Source: Symbiodinium natans (Eukaryota > Sar > Dinophyceae > Suessiales > Symbiodiniaceae). From it: DNA of 64,000 nucleotides. This document shows, piece by piece, positions 38,301 through 48,300 of the stretch. The position numbers and the translations under genes are program-made. How positions within the stretch are numbered: the stretch's first letter is position 1; each line of letters starts with the position of its first letter. The DNA lies in NCBI GenBank assembly GCA_905221605.1, contig CAJNDS010002607.1, forward strand, positions 208,501 to 272,500, given 5' to 3'. The notes beneath the pieces are model-generated. The model was given only the letters and a program-made list of their open reading frames with translations, ran no database searches and was not told the origin of the DNA.

Positions 38301-40950
38301 ATATGTATATGTTGTAGTTGTGTTTTTCAACTCAACTTTCCACACCATGAACCCCCAAACTCCAAAGAATCAACTCTAAAGACCCAAGAGTCCTGTGTCT
38401 GGTACCCCTCGCTGCAGGCGTCACAGCGACCAGCACCTGCGAGCAGCACTTTCAAGACATTTCGGGTCGGAGTTGGGCCTTCATCCCGATTTGTTTTGGC
38501 TTTTTCCTTCTGGCTTTCGGGTGCTCAGGTACAAACCATCAGCCCAAAACCCTGAACCAACACCCTGTACACCCCCAACAAAACAACCCTGACCCACAAA
38601 CTCTATCGTGGCAACCTTGCAAATGGTAGTTATAGTTTCTCAGGCACTTGCAGTTGGAGATTGGTTGAATTGCCCAAGCCCTAGCCACCTCCTGTTGGGA
38701 AAAAAAAACATGTTCGATCTGCAAGTTTGGCAAGAGCCGCTGAAGGCAAAGAAACTGCCTTCAGGCCCCCAAAGATGCCTGAAAAAGACGCCTTGAAGGA
38801 CCCCAGAGGCTTATAACAAGGTGTCCGTTGCAAGCCTTTGGGCTTCGCTTCCGCCTCTTTACAAGGCTTCTGAGGCTCCACATAAAGACCTTCAGGCCCT
38901 TGGCCTTTTATGAGGGCTTTTCAAACTTTTGAAAAGTGCTTCTCCAGTGCACAAAAATAATCTTGTGGTGTTGAAGCCCCTGCGCAGCTTCTTCCATTTC
39001 CTCCTGCGGTTCCTGCCAAGCTTGCAGGAAGAAAGTTTTCCAGCGGGTTGCCCCCAGACCCTTGCAAAAGGGCAAGCCCCTGGACAAAACGTCTAGCTGC
39101 AAGTTTGGCAGGAACCGCAGAAGGCAACGAAGCTGCCCAGAGGCCCAAAACCTCGAAGAACTCTTCAAGACCCCGAATGTGAAAGTTTGGGCATAAGACG
39201 TTGACGCATCAGGGGAGCGGCCACAAACCTTCAAGAAGCTTCGATGGGGTTGAAGCTTGGATCACATTGAAAAGCCTCCAAAAAGCCTCAGCGAGACTTC
39301 AAGGCTTGCGTAAGCGGCCTTTCAGGCCATCTGGCCTTTTGTGTGGCCTTCAGAGATGCCGGGTATATAGGGTCAGGATTCATGGCGCATGGCCTGTAAG
39401 GCTTGTAAGGGTCCTTCAAAATCTTCAAGACTCTTAGAAAGGCGCGCTGAAACTTTCCAACGCCACGCAAACCCTGCAGGCGAAATCCCGCAGCCTGGAG
39501 CTGCTGCGATGGTGTTCTTCGGGCAAGCCGTGCAGATCGTGGAGCCTTTGGGAAGATGCGGTGGGGGAAGGGGGCCTGAGTCAGGGCTTTCAGGGTGTGG
39601 TTTGGGACTAAAGGTGCTAAAACGTACCAGAGGAGCTGATGAAAGTAGCAGGAGAGAGGGTTTTTCAGTAAAGGGTCAATAAAGGGCTTTGGCTTTCGGC
39701 CTAAGGCTTGCCAGGGTTGGTTGAACTGGACTTCCACCACGCGCAGAGTTTGCATCTCGAAGACGGAGCTCTGCTTGTCGAACCTATAGCTTGTGTCGAA
39801 CAACAAGCGGTATCCCTCGTGCCCATTACCCTCTCAAGCCCGACTTAAACAGCCCAAGATCCCAAAACCCTTCAGACCCTAAACCAGCCTTCTTCTGCGA
39901 ACGTCCCCGGAAGGCAGAACTCGCAGGCAGACTGCCCAGGACTCGAAGTGACCTGAGCCCGGCTCCATCGACACTTGGGGCTAGGGCCGCCAGGGTGTAG
40001 GGTTTTGTGACCCCAAATATGCCTTGAATCCATGAAGCCGAAACCCATAAACTCAACGCACCCTAAGATCTGTGCCTGAAGGAACAGTCTTTAGGTTAGA
40101 GAGGCTCGCCATTGGGGCATGGTGAACTTCCGACCACAGACCGCTATAGGCTCCCGTCTTTGCAACTGGGCACAGGGCAATCTGAGCAACACCCTACACC
40201 CTTTAAGCCCTACAGGCCTACGAACCCGGGATGTTCCTCACCTACATGCCTGCTGCCAGCTGACTGCGCCAGGCTGGCATTTGCGGCACTTCCTTAGATG
40301 CCCGGCGTGGCTGCTGCAATGAAGAGTTGCAGGTAGGGTTCAGTGCTGTAGTTCTGCATTTCTGCATTGGAGCCCTCTGTACCAGCAACACCGCGTGCAT
40401 TCCGCCGTGGTAGGAACGACATCCATGGTGCTGTCACTTGAAGAGGGCAGGGGCGGAGGATAGTGGACGGGCAATATCGGCGAGAGCTTCACTACAAACC
40501 CTGGACTCTCAACCAAACCGGGATCTTCGAGGCCTGTCACAGCCAACGTCCGGAGCCTGCCCAATCTAGCCCAAAATGCTCAAACCCGAACAGAACCACA
40601 ACCAACATATCATAAATCATATCCTGAAGCCCTGCTAAACCCTAAACCCTTGGCAGGGATACGAGGGGTCACCTGGGGCTCTTGAAAGCGAGCGGCGTGG
40701 GCGTGTTCAGCTGCTTGAAATATCCTGCTCAAGGCTTGTATGTGGTTAAGGATTCTGCGTCTGGCAGGAGATAAGGGGGGGGGGGGGGGGGGGTTGGGTA
40801 GGGGGGTCCTTTGGGGCGCTTTCTTGAGGGCGGGCGATCAGTATAAGTTGTCCGCGCCTGGAGCGCATTCATTGCAGGCATAGCGAATCTTCGGATTGCC
40901 GAACTGGTTCAGAAACTCTTCCTTGCAGGTGCGACATCGACCACACCAAG

Positions 40951-41010
<60 letters not shown>

Positions 41011-41608
41011 GCGTGTGTGCGTGTGTGCGTGTGTGCGTGTGTGTGCCATGGATACACGATGCAAGCGGAAGCTGCAGTACAAACTGCTGGTACCCTTGAA
41101 GAAGGCGCCTATATACCCACCATATACCCGAATCATCTCAGCCCGAAACAATCCAAAACATCCTAAAACCTAAATCACATGCTACCGGCAACAACCCTGA
41201 ATCTCATGTCATCTCACAGAGTGCCTCCACGAGCTCGGTGCCGTTGAAGCAAACCTGGAAGCTGCATGGAATGATTAGGTCTCTCACACTCGCGCAAGGC
41301 AGGCAAGGCTTCAGTTGACAGATGCCCCGTCGAGAGTGTTCCAGAAGTTTCATGCCTCGCCAACCTATCGCAAACACGCTTTTGGATCGAATCGATGATC
41401 CAGGTTCGTCGAGCTCCGACCTCCCACCTCCCCTTTCCCTAGCACCTTCACCCTCGTGAGGTGGAAGGCGGGAAAGAAGGGGAGGGAAGTTGGCAGAGGG
41501 GGGGGAAGGGGTGGGGGGTGGGGAGGGGAGGGCGGGACTCACATGGAATCGCAGCAAAATCGAGTGGAACATGTTGATGTCGATCGGGTGGAATCGGTCA
41601 GGGCATGA
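29328..41608 (-). CDS. Cysteine-rich membrane receptor-like protein, extracellular half (gene span by exons)
   Basis: Minus-strand exons, listed separately, contain ephrin-receptor-like/GCC2_GCC3-type pieces: TICTACPKNTIAAAP, SCEPCPEGMTCPVGS, EPGYTTGVQQPLQ, CYSVGQ, then LVDLVCARCPAGQEWG. They occur in the order typical of a large dinoflagellate family in which Cys-rich repeats precede a multi-pass membrane domain. Upstream exons encode non-Cys segments such as LLFDTSYRF and VVEVQFNQPW. Membrane-type exons further left (23.1, 19.1, 13.2, 12.8 and 8.5 kb) may be its C-terminal half. Most boundaries are GC-AG with AG|G acceptors. Not all exons were found and phases do not close throughout, so this may be more than one gene. 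The function is unknown; a surface sensor or adhesion role is only inference. Confidence 0.6.
30223..30819 (+). CDS. Unassigned 198-codon open frame
   Basis: Longest plus-strand frame that is not a repeat. It contains FIELVTCVRIPVRMWEQFYA and a proline-rich tail. I recognise no family, and one frame of this size is expected by chance in a window this large. It is opposite in strand to all confident exons. Treat as hypothetical. Confidence 0.15.
   Translation: MPFRCGPGLLSFEKRFEQPSSFIELVTCVRIPVRMWEQFYAEGNGHTEILFLLYLGCSSALKICSPYPLKLDSTTRLCLSAGDAIPTIRIRKQAESWYIPSTAPATWSVVFRLHEGERSQVLQSDLFNRATVFCAYLQITPAMNLYVVNITTLNCMKKEPKPACKSRNSEPNPMPPRQLSGSPPTQISSQLGRSIEAL
32915..32933 (-). CDS. Exon: CYSVGQ segment, 19 nt
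   Basis: Acceptor AAAAG|TGC; encodes CYSVGQ plus one base. GC donor CAGG|GCATTC. It would supply the conserved Cys after EPGY...EPL. It is short, so support is mainly from order. Confidence 0.35.
32979..33017 (-). CDS. Exon: EPGYTTGVQQPLQ segment
   Basis: Encodes EPGYTTGVQQPLQ, corresponding to the 'xPGYYTxxxEPLxVYKC' step that follows the CPVGS repeat in relatives. In-frame TGA comes immediately after. The donor is unclear. Larger open frames on both strands here (32824-33213) are mostly shadows. Confidence 0.5.
33468..33512 (-). CDS. Exon: Cys-rich repeat (CEPCPEGMTCPVGS)
   Basis: Acceptor CCCAG|GCAGC; encodes SCEPCPEGMTCPVG plus a split Ser codon. Donor GGGA|GCGAGC (GC type). CxPCPxGxxCPxGS is the diagnostic phrase of dinoflagellate ephrin-receptor-like proteins. 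Confidence 0.75.
34906..34975 (+). repeat. (CA)n followed by (CGCA)n
   Basis: CA dinucleotides at 34906-34938 pass into CGCA tetranucleotides up to 34975. The open minus frame (Arg-Ala-Cys-Val) is a repeat artefact. Confidence 0.95.
35275..35338 (+). repeat. (GTT)n trinucleotide repeat
   Basis: About 21 GTT units with one GCT interruption. Confidence 0.95.
36004..36100 (-). CDS. Possible Cys-rich exon (AGCVTCSAGLTTAAC) with an alternative frame
   Basis: After CTCAG|, one frame reads SDAGCVTCSAGLTTAACTALG, which resembles a C-x-x-C-x-x-G-x-x-T repeat. Another frame reads HYVRRRLRYLLGWAHDSGL and is also open. Position and strand fit the cysteine-rich gene, but the frame is undecided. Confidence 0.35.
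37140..38060 (+). repeat. Diverged family of AGTTCGGGAGCCCTT units in a gene-poor stretch
   Basis: AGTTCGGGAGCCCTT or close variants at about 37147, 37217, 37405 and 38036, with related GGGACCTCCCGGAAGCCGAT at 37292 and GGGATCGCCGGAAGCCGACG at 37727. Spacing is irregular and the block is more A/T-rich than its surroundings. I see no exon in it. Confidence 0.55.
38717..39150. repeat. Three diverged copies of a 60-bp element, the middle one inverted
   Basis: Copy A (38717-38785) and copy B (39094-39150) are direct and share GCAAGTTTGGCA, AGCCGC/AACCGC, GAAGGCAA and CTGCC. Copy C (38983-39035) is the reverse complement (CTGCGGTTCCTGCCAAGCTTGCAG). B and C could pair as a stem with a loop of about 60 nt. 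Confidence 0.8.
39495..39545 (-). CDS. Exon: Cys-rich repeat (TICTACPKNT)
   Basis: Encodes STICTACPKNTIAAAP after AAAG|GC. The C-x-x-C-P-x-x-T pattern is typical of ephrin-receptor-like/GCC2_GCC3 repeats. Donor CCAG|GCTGCG (GC type). Confidence 0.65.
39708..39815 (-). CDS. Exon: LLFDTSYRF / RVVEVQFNQPW segment
   Basis: Acceptor CACGAG|GGA; encodes GYRLLFDTSYRFDKQSSVF and EMQTLRVVEVQFNQPWQ. GC donor CAA|GCCTTA in phase 0. The strand-like pattern suits an extracellular beta domain ahead of the Cys-rich repeats (inference). Confidence 0.65.
40302..40430 (-). CDS. Exon: GTEGSNAEMQNYSTEPYLQL segment
   Basis: Open segment encoding RRNARGVAGTEGSNAEMQ, NYSTEPYLQLFIAAATP and a split Gly codon. GC donor CCGG|GCATCT precedes an in-frame TAA. 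Acceptor is probably GACAG|CACC. Composition and codon pattern look strongly coding; the family is not recognised. Confidence 0.55.
40774..40793 (+). repeat. Poly-G run (one of about a dozen G or C runs)
   Basis: Other runs of ten or more: 14541-14559 (C), 15191-15209 (G), 16483-16496 (G), 20375-20391 (G), 21654-21668 (G), 22841-22856 (C), 27566-27583 (C), 29485-29499 (C), 41699-41708 (G), 45105-45122 (G), 45559-45570 (G). Confidence 0.9.
40862..40921 (-). CDS. Exon: EEFLNQFGNPKIRYACNEC segment
   Basis: Acceptor TGCAAG|GAA; encodes EEFLNQFGNPKIRYACNEC with a C-x-x-C. If the exon extends 5', the frame adds CGRCRTCK, giving a possible zinc-binding CxxC...CxxC pair, but a (GT)n repeat sits immediately upstream. 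The GC donor is either after TGC or at CCAG|GCGCGG. Confidence 0.55.
40953..41043 (+). repeat. (GT)n microsatellite
   Basis: About 90 bp of TG repeats with GTGTGCGTGTGT interruptions at the 3' end, directly upstream (in the minus sense) of the EEFLNQFG exon. Confidence 0.95.
41218..41254 (-). CDS. Exon: VCFNGTELVEAL segment
   Basis: Acceptor TTCCAG|GTT, encoding VCFNGTELVEAL, with a GT donor (T|GTGAGA). An earlier GC donor after GAG is also possible. Phase 0 continues from the preceding exon. Confidence 0.5.
41543..41608 (-). CDS. Exon: CPDRFHPIDINMFHSILLRFH segment of the cysteine-rich gene
   Basis: Open segment containing FHPIDINMFHSILLRFH, ended by a consensus donor CAT|GTGAGT in phase 0. 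Acceptor probably AAAG|TCATG. The family of this stretch is not recognised. It is placed in the cysteine-rich gene by strand and proximity. Confidence 0.5.
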
Positions 41609-41735
41609 CTTTATGTAATGTTGTCTGCTGATTAGTGTGACCCCCCTCCCCCCCCCCCCCTCAACAAATCGATCCCGCGCTTTAGTGTGGGAGTGTGGGG
41701 GGGGGGGGCAATTTGGGGGGGGGGGGGGTCTGGCT

Positions 41736-41965
41736 TTATATGATTTTGAAAGGGATCCATATGATTTTGAAAGGGATGAGCTCGTATGAATTTAAAAGGG
41801 ATCCATGTGATTTTAAAAGGGGTGAGACTGTATGAAATTAAAAGGGATCCATACGATTTAAAGAGGGATGAGTTTATATGAGTTGAAAAGGGGTTATACG
41901 ATGTTAAAAGGGATCCACATGATTTTTACAGGGATGATTTTATATGATTTTAAAGGGGGTCCATC
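41736..41965 (+). repeat. Tandem repeat of TATGATTTTAAAAGGGAT units
   Basis: Roughly eleven imperfect units of about 20 nt. Units ending in GGGATCC alternate with units ending in GGGATGAG, so the higher-order period is about 40-44 nt. A G-run lies just upstream (41699-41729). Confidence 0.9.
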
Positions 41966-43704
41966 TATCCCAACCAAGCCAGCCGGCAAAAAAAAAAAAC
42001 AAAAAAAAAAAAATATATATATATATATATATAATTCCGGGGGACCAAACGTTTTATATTATACGGCATTCGGGCAGCTGTTGAAATTTGATTGCCTGGC
42101 CTCGGTAAAAAAGCATTTTATAAGGAAATCTTAGCTTTGGGCTGGCCTGGAGACTGAAGATTTCAGGGCCCGACAACCTCAGGCCTCAAGGTTTAGCAAG
42201 CCTCAGCCCTTAGGCCTCTAAATCCAAACCCAACTAGCCCGCAAAAAAAACATAATTCCGGGGGAGCAAACTTTTTATGTTACAAGGCATTCGGGCAGCT
42301 GCTGGGCTACCCCCTTTGAAATTTGATTGCCCGGCCTCGGTACAAAAGAATTTATTGAGGAAATCTTCGTTTTGGGGCTGGCCTGCAGACTCAAGATTTC
42401 AGGGCCCAACAACCTCGGATGTTTGGTCTCTCAGGCTCAGTTCAGAAGCGATTTCTGGACGACAACACCATTCGACAGCCTCGCCGAAATTGTGCATCAC
42501 CCGGTGTTTTTTTCAGAATTCCGGGGGTCCTCCTCAAATAGACCCCCCTGAATAACTTTTGGATCTTTTTTCACAGTTCCGAGGGAGCATACTAATCAGG
42601 ATACAACAATAGTGGTCATTCACTAGAAGGTTTGGCTGTTCTTAGGCAAGCACACTGTCGCTTGGCAGCCCAAATGTCCTTCAACCTCTCGGCCCCCCCC
42701 CCCACCCCTGCCGATACTTTATCGCTTGAATGGGTTTACTGGCTCGATACCGTCGATACCCCATGTCTTGTTCTTGCCTCTGGCTGCACCGGAACATAGT
42801 CCGCCTCAGCGTTGCCTCTGCGAACTGAAGAATTCATGGTGTCCCATGGGGTGCGTGGCCGGGGAGGCTCGTGGCGTCTCAGCGTTGTAGTGGTACACGT
42901 TGTACAAGAGTACACCACGACATGAAGTGTCAAGGTCAGACAGGGTTAGTGCACCAACGCATTGTATTTTACGAGAACGAACGAGGCAACTGAGGCTTCA
43001 AGTTCCACTACATCCTAGGTCAGTGCGAAAACTGCTGTGCATCTCTAGCAACATGTCATAGACACCTGGTGCAAGATAGAACCATCATCTTGCTGGCCTG
43101 TTCGGTGCAGTCCAGTCAGAGCCCTATGAAGTCGAAGTCGAACCCCATGCTTTTGAGAAGAAACACCATGCCCCTTGAGCTTTCTAACTCCTCTTGTTTT
43201 GCCCCCTTGGGAAACCAGGAATGCATCAGAAAAGGGACCAACTGAGTACACAAAAACCACACACACACACAGGAACCGAAGGGACCCGCAACCCCGCCTT
43301 TTTGGGCGATCCGCTGATCCATCTTGTTCCTTGCTTTGGGCGGGTCGGTTTGGACTTTTAGGGTTCAAGGGGGTTCAAGGTAGGAAGACTGACTGTGCAG
43401 TACTTTGGAAGTGGGAATTCCACTTCTTGATTCCTAGCGGTCTGAATCCCAAGAAGGGTTGAGACTTACGGGGCTTCCGGGCGTCAGAGTGTTGAAGGTT
43501 TCGGGCAGACAGCAAGGACAACGTCCACAGGTTAGCCAAGGTTCCGGAGATTGGCGTTGATGGCCTGAGCTCCCGAGCAGAAGCGTTTCGACTCTCACAC
43601 TAGCGCACGCGCTGGCAAGGCTCCGGTAGTCATCTCTTACAACACAAGGCTTCTGGGCTTCGGGGGTTATGGCAAAGCTTGATCCATGGCTGCTCCATTC
43701 ATGA
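41955..43704. other. Intergenic or first-intron stretch between the PstS-like and cysteine-rich genes
   Basis: Holds a diverged direct duplication (42031-42170 and 42250-42420), A/T runs at about 41990-42033 and a poly-C run near 42692. A minus-strand open stretch at 43116-43230 includes MVFLLKSMGFDFDF; it could be a 5' exon of the downstream gene but I cannot confirm that. A (CA)n is at 43258-43271. I see no certain exon. Confidence 0.4.
42031..42420 (+). repeat. Two diverged direct copies (about 150 bp each) with a partial third downstream
   Basis: Copies start with ATAATTCCGGGGG and share GGCATTCGGGCAGCTG, TTTGAAATTTGATTGCC, GGCCTCGGTA, AGGAAATCTT and GGGCTGGCCTG. Copy 1 starts at about 42031 and copy 2 at about 42250. 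A partial third (AGAATTCCGGGGG, then AGTTCCGAGGGAGCA) lies at 42516-42600. Confidence 0.85.
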
Positions 43705-43962
43705 AGCAAAGAGAAGTGCCTTTCAGTGGGGAGCGTTCTCATCGTTGACTTATACTCGATGCCTTGCAGTACTCGTCTGTATTGGCTGATTTCGACGTGG
43801 GAGGTGACCTCCACGTTTCCATTTCAACAAAGAACTGTTCTTTCTTGAAATGGAAACGTGGAGGTCACCTGTTCGTTCCTCGCCACGTCGAAATCAGCCA
43901 ATACAGACGAGTACTACAAGGCGATGAGAACGCTCCCCACTGAAAGGCCCTTCTCTTTGCTC
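43705..43962. repeat. Long fold-back (inverted repeat, arms about 130 bp)
   Basis: Left arm 43705-43835 pairs with right arm 43837-43962 around a one-base centre at 43836. The inner 34 bp have one mismatch and the next 40 bp (43761-43800 with 43883-43922) have one mismatch. The outer part (GATGAGAACGCTCCCCACTG) also pairs. The left arm carries a 17-nt insertion at 43744-43760 and the right arm an 11-nt insertion near 43871. Both arms read outward as similar peptides (MRTLPTER). It lies about 185 bp past the PstS-like stop codon. Confidence 0.9.
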
Positions 43963-44145
43963 CGATTGGGAACAATCTTGGCCCATTCCTTCTTCAAATT
44001 TGATTATGGTGAAAGCACTCGGACATCTAAACAGTCAACACAGATACCGCATGCAACCTCCGAGGCTGTCGGCGGCGGGCAGCCAAACGGAATCTGGAAA
44101 TCTATCTCTCTTGCTGACCTATTTCCGCACTGCAGCATTAACCCT

Positions 44146-44266
44146 TCAGCCCTCCAACTCCAACATGCTCCAAATCTTTTCCTGAGCCTGTGCCAGTTCT
44201 TCCGGCCACGCGGCGACGTAGCCGACGTCAGAGACCTTCTTCTGACCAGCGTTGGTGAAGCCATAC
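44146..44266 (-). CDS. PstS-like gene exon 17, terminal, with stop
   Basis: Encodes YGFTNAGQKKVSDVGYVAAW, then a charged tail ending in LELEG and TGA. It matches the PstS C-terminus (A-L-x-x-G-Q-x-x-V-x-E-V-G-Y-V-P-L). Acceptor GTCAG|GTATGG; the first G completes the Gln codon from exon 16. Confidence 0.85.
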
Positions 44267-45273
44267 CTGACGGCGCGTTGAGCACGCAGCCGGCAAAGGT
44301 CAATTCCAGGTCATAGGCTTGTACAGCACAGCTAATTGCTAGGGCTTGGGCCTGATATGTAGCGACTGTATGCATTTGGCCACCCCTTGTGCTTTGATGG
44401 AGGTCTGTGGACTCTCGACGCTGAGCTAGGAGGCAGTTTCGCCTCACTTTCTAACGCCCGTACAGTTAAAGGGAAAGGTGGGCAAGCAAGAGAGCTCCCT
44501 AATCACCCGCATCAAACCACAAATCATTTCCAAAAAACTCTACTCTACCCTACACTCCAAGTTGCAAACCCTGTTGATTCATCCGTTGCTGACCGAGCTG
44601 CTGCATGAAGTCTTGTGCCAGGTTCCAGGCTTCGTTGTCCTCCCGCGGGCCGGCTTTTGGGTGTTGGGGCTCTCAGGAATTTGGATGAGCGTTTGGATAC
44701 GCCCAACGCCAATGCTTTGGGGGAGGTTCCTGTGAGCTTTGGAATCCCCAGGCCTCACGGCCCCCCCCCCCTACCCCTCCCACCCTCCCCCGCTCAACCC
44801 CTCGACCTCTCACTGACTTTTCACAGCTTCGCATCCCGCTTCCCCGAATATTCCGGGAGTCCACGTTCATGTAGAGCATGCGGCGGAAGACCGCCTCGGG
44901 GTCAGTGGCAGGTTTTAGCGGCCTAACACTTTACAGATCTATACTTTATGTTCGTTACGGCATGAAGAGGCTTCCCGAGTCGGTTGGGGACTTGAGCCCT
45001 TGTTCATGTTTAATCGCTTCCCCCTTTTACTCACTCTAATAAGAAAAAGCACTTTCCGGAAAAAAAACAAAATCCAAAACATCTATTTAAAACCCATTTT
45101 GAATTGGGGGGGGGGGGGGGGGCGGGTCAGGCCTCCAATAAACCCCTCAACACCAATAAAACCCTCAGAGGGTTTAGGGTTTGGGGTCTAGGGTTAAGGG
45201 TTTAGGGCTTAGGGTTAAGGGTTAAGGGTTTAGAGTCCAGTCTTTTCGCAGGCGAGCGAGTGACAGAGTGACT

Positions 45274-45314
<41 letters not shown>

Positions 45315-48300
45315 TCAGTGGCTCTGTCTGAGCCTTGCTGTGCCGCGAGAGTTGGGCTCTCCCCCCCTCTCTCTCTCTCTCTCTCTTCCTCTCTCTCTCT
45401 CTCTCTCTTTCTCTCTCCTTCTTTCTCTTTCTCTCCTTCAGTTTACGTACACCACACTTAAGTACATTGATTACTTGAGTAACCCTGAAGTCTAACTAAT
45501 TATGACATGTCGATAAAAACCTCCCCCTAATAATAAAAACCCATTTCGAGTTTCTATTGCGGGGGGGGGGGTTAATATTAGGGGGAAGGGATTACTTTGT
45601 GCCCTCACTCTTTCTCTTGCATTAAATTGCAACCTGAATCATACGGTCAGCAATATATGTATTTCTGATTTTGAAGTTGGTGCTGATGGGGTACCTGCAC
45701 TGTTCAGGGGCACAGGGTCCAGACTGTTGGTCCCGGGTGTAAGGTGTAGGGTAAATTTAAACAAAGCCTGAACCTAAAGCCCTTGCGAAAACCGTAGCCG
45801 TAACCCTAAACCGTAGATTTATTCCCCCTAACGCCCGCAAGTCCTTCAAGCCCTCAATCCTAAACTGCAAGCTTGTAAACCTATCGTCATAATTGTGTCG
45901 AGAAAGGCGTGTGTGCGCGCAAGGGGCGTATGAGCCATCTGTGATGGAGTAGCTGGAAGGCTCCACCTTTGCGTCCAGCGTGTCCTTGACGCCTTAGGAG
46001 CAGCCCGCAAAGGTTTTAGGGACTGGGCTCGAACCGGCTTCAGGTTTGCGGGGGAGTTTGGGGGCCCAGGGTGCGGGGCTTAGAGTGTCATGCGCATTAT
46101 ATTAGGGAGCGGTGTGAGGAGATCAGTGCAGGAATGAGAGCTGCAAGCCCGAAGCCAATATCAAAACCCTCCGCTCTCAGAGACCCAAACCGTGCAGCTG
46201 GCTTTGGGTCTTTCAAGAACAGTTGTTTAGGCTTCCGAGTTCAGGGTCAAACTACACCCCTAGGCCCCTAAGCCCGAGTGGCCCTTGACCGTGTCTTCGG
46301 CGATCCTGGCGACCGTCAGCGTGGCCGAGTTCTGTGCGTAGTAGGCCTTGAGTTAAGGTTCTGGGGTTCAGGGGGTCCAGTGTGTGCGGCATTGCATTCT
46401 ATAGATCCACAAGCTGCCCCACCCCGTAGGGTCTGACAGCACCTGGCCTGTCATGTTCGATCCTTGTCTATGCTCAACAGACCCCGAGCCCTAGACCCCC
46501 CCCGACCTCGAAAAAAGACAGAACCCTGAAACCCAAAAGGTACTTTACAGCCCTAAACCTCAATAGACCCCAAGCCCTTTTGAACCCTGGACGTGAAACC
46601 GTGCAACTACCCTAGGCCTCAAAACCGAAAGCTCACAAAACTAGTGTGCCCCAAGCCAAACGGCGAAGCCAAAGAAGGCAACCCCTCCGTAGTCCGCCAG
46701 GGTCCACTGCAGGATCTTCCTCGTTTGGGTTCTGAGAGTTTAGGGCCTACAGGGTCTTTTGGCTTCCATGAACATAAAGAGGGAGGGTTTTAAGGCTCCA
46801 GTCCGTGGCTGAGACGGCCCCACTCATGACCTCCACTGTTTCTGAGAACCGCAAATATGGCACACTTGATCCCTGCAAGATGCTATTCCAGGACAAGGCA
46901 TGGCGCTCACCTTCACATTCACCCCAAACTCCTCAAAACCCTATCCCCCTCAATCTAGTCTAAGTCGTGCCTTGCAGGCATGTGTAAGCACAATCAGCTA
47001 CGTCCAAACGGGAAGACAGTCAACCACAGCTCCACAAGAATCTTGAGGCGAGCCCCGAATCCATGCTTCTTGCAATCCCATACTCAATCCTAGCATCACC
47101 CTGGTGTAATCCCTACCTCCAGGAGTTCTCCTCCCCTGCAACCCCTGAGCACTGAGCACTTTACTAGTCGCCGGGTCGCCTGATAGAATCCCGCCCACGA
47201 CTTCCTACATCCTCCGATAGAGCCCCGAACCCTCTCTCCCTCTCTCCGTCTCTCTCGCCCTCTCTCAGTCTCTCTCATGCGCTCTCTCTCTCTCCCTCTC
47301 CCCTCTGCCTCTCTCCCCTCTGCCTCTCTCCCACGTCCAGGGGGCTCATCGACCTCCGACTCCATGTAGCAATTAATCGGCCGCCTTGGTGTGGATTGGG
47401 CCCGTTAGGAGACTGAGTGGTGCATCTTATACTTTAAAGGGGGTAACGGTATCGTTCACAAGAGCAAAAGGTAGAAGGAACTTGGCTTGGCGGAGATTTG
47501 ACTTTGTGTGGCGCAAGCTTGTCCTAGCCGCATCGTGGGCCTGTGCGGTCCACGGAACGGTGAACGCAGCCTCCAGGATCTGACCATGTTGGCGATTGGC
47601 GAAGTAGCTTCGAGCATCTAAACGGCCACCGTAAGGCCAACGCAAGAAGTCCCGACAAGTATCGGAGGGTGTGCCTGGCTGACAGTGAAGATAGTGTGGT
47701 GCTGGTCGTTTCACAGCTGGCCTCTGCGGGAATCCGTCTCTCGGCTGGGCCAAAGGTGAAGCATGAATGGCAGCTGAATCGCAGCTGACTGGGAGACTCC
47801 TGAGGTAAAGCGGCCGCAAATGCGGCCGATTTGCGGCGCTGAAGGCCCCGAAGAAGCTATTCAAGCTGAGGAGCAGGGTGAACCCGGTGAACCCCTAGGG
47901 CCATCGGGAAGAGAGCCAATGCAAAACGAAGAGCGCTGCTGTCGAGCAAAATTGCAGTGCAAGGATCTTTGGACTGCAATGGCGAGGTTTGCTTCAGTGA
48001 TATGGCTTCGGCCAAGCACTTCTTTGTTCACAATGAGCTGTTAGCAGGGTATGTGCCGCGCACACGTTGCGCCATCTTCAAGCGCAGGCGATAGTGGATT
48101 ATAGCGGCTATAGATCACGTTGGACGGGATGCTCTGTCCGAGAGATGTATGCAGGTGCATGCCCCGCTGCTGCTTCCGTCCAGTTTTGGTACATGTCAGG
48201 TGGGGCACGGATCGGTATTCGGCCACACTGCACGTCGCGCTCTTGCTTGCTTGCTTGCTTGCTTGCAGCGCATATGACTCACAGAATCTGTCGGTGTGAT

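Noticed and set aside
40922-40950. Zinc-ribbon reading CGRCRTCK fused to the EEFLNQFG exon
   Set aside because: It sits on the 5' side of a better AG|G acceptor and runs into a (GT)n repeat; kept only as an option in the exon entry.
45168-45236. Chromosome end
   Set aside because: The telomere-like array is short, degenerate and interior, with coding exons on both sides.
47427-47864. Minus frame of 145 codons (GRLDARSYFANRQHGQILEA)
   Set aside because: Falls within a PstS-like intron whose flanking exons already join in phase; unrecognised sequence.
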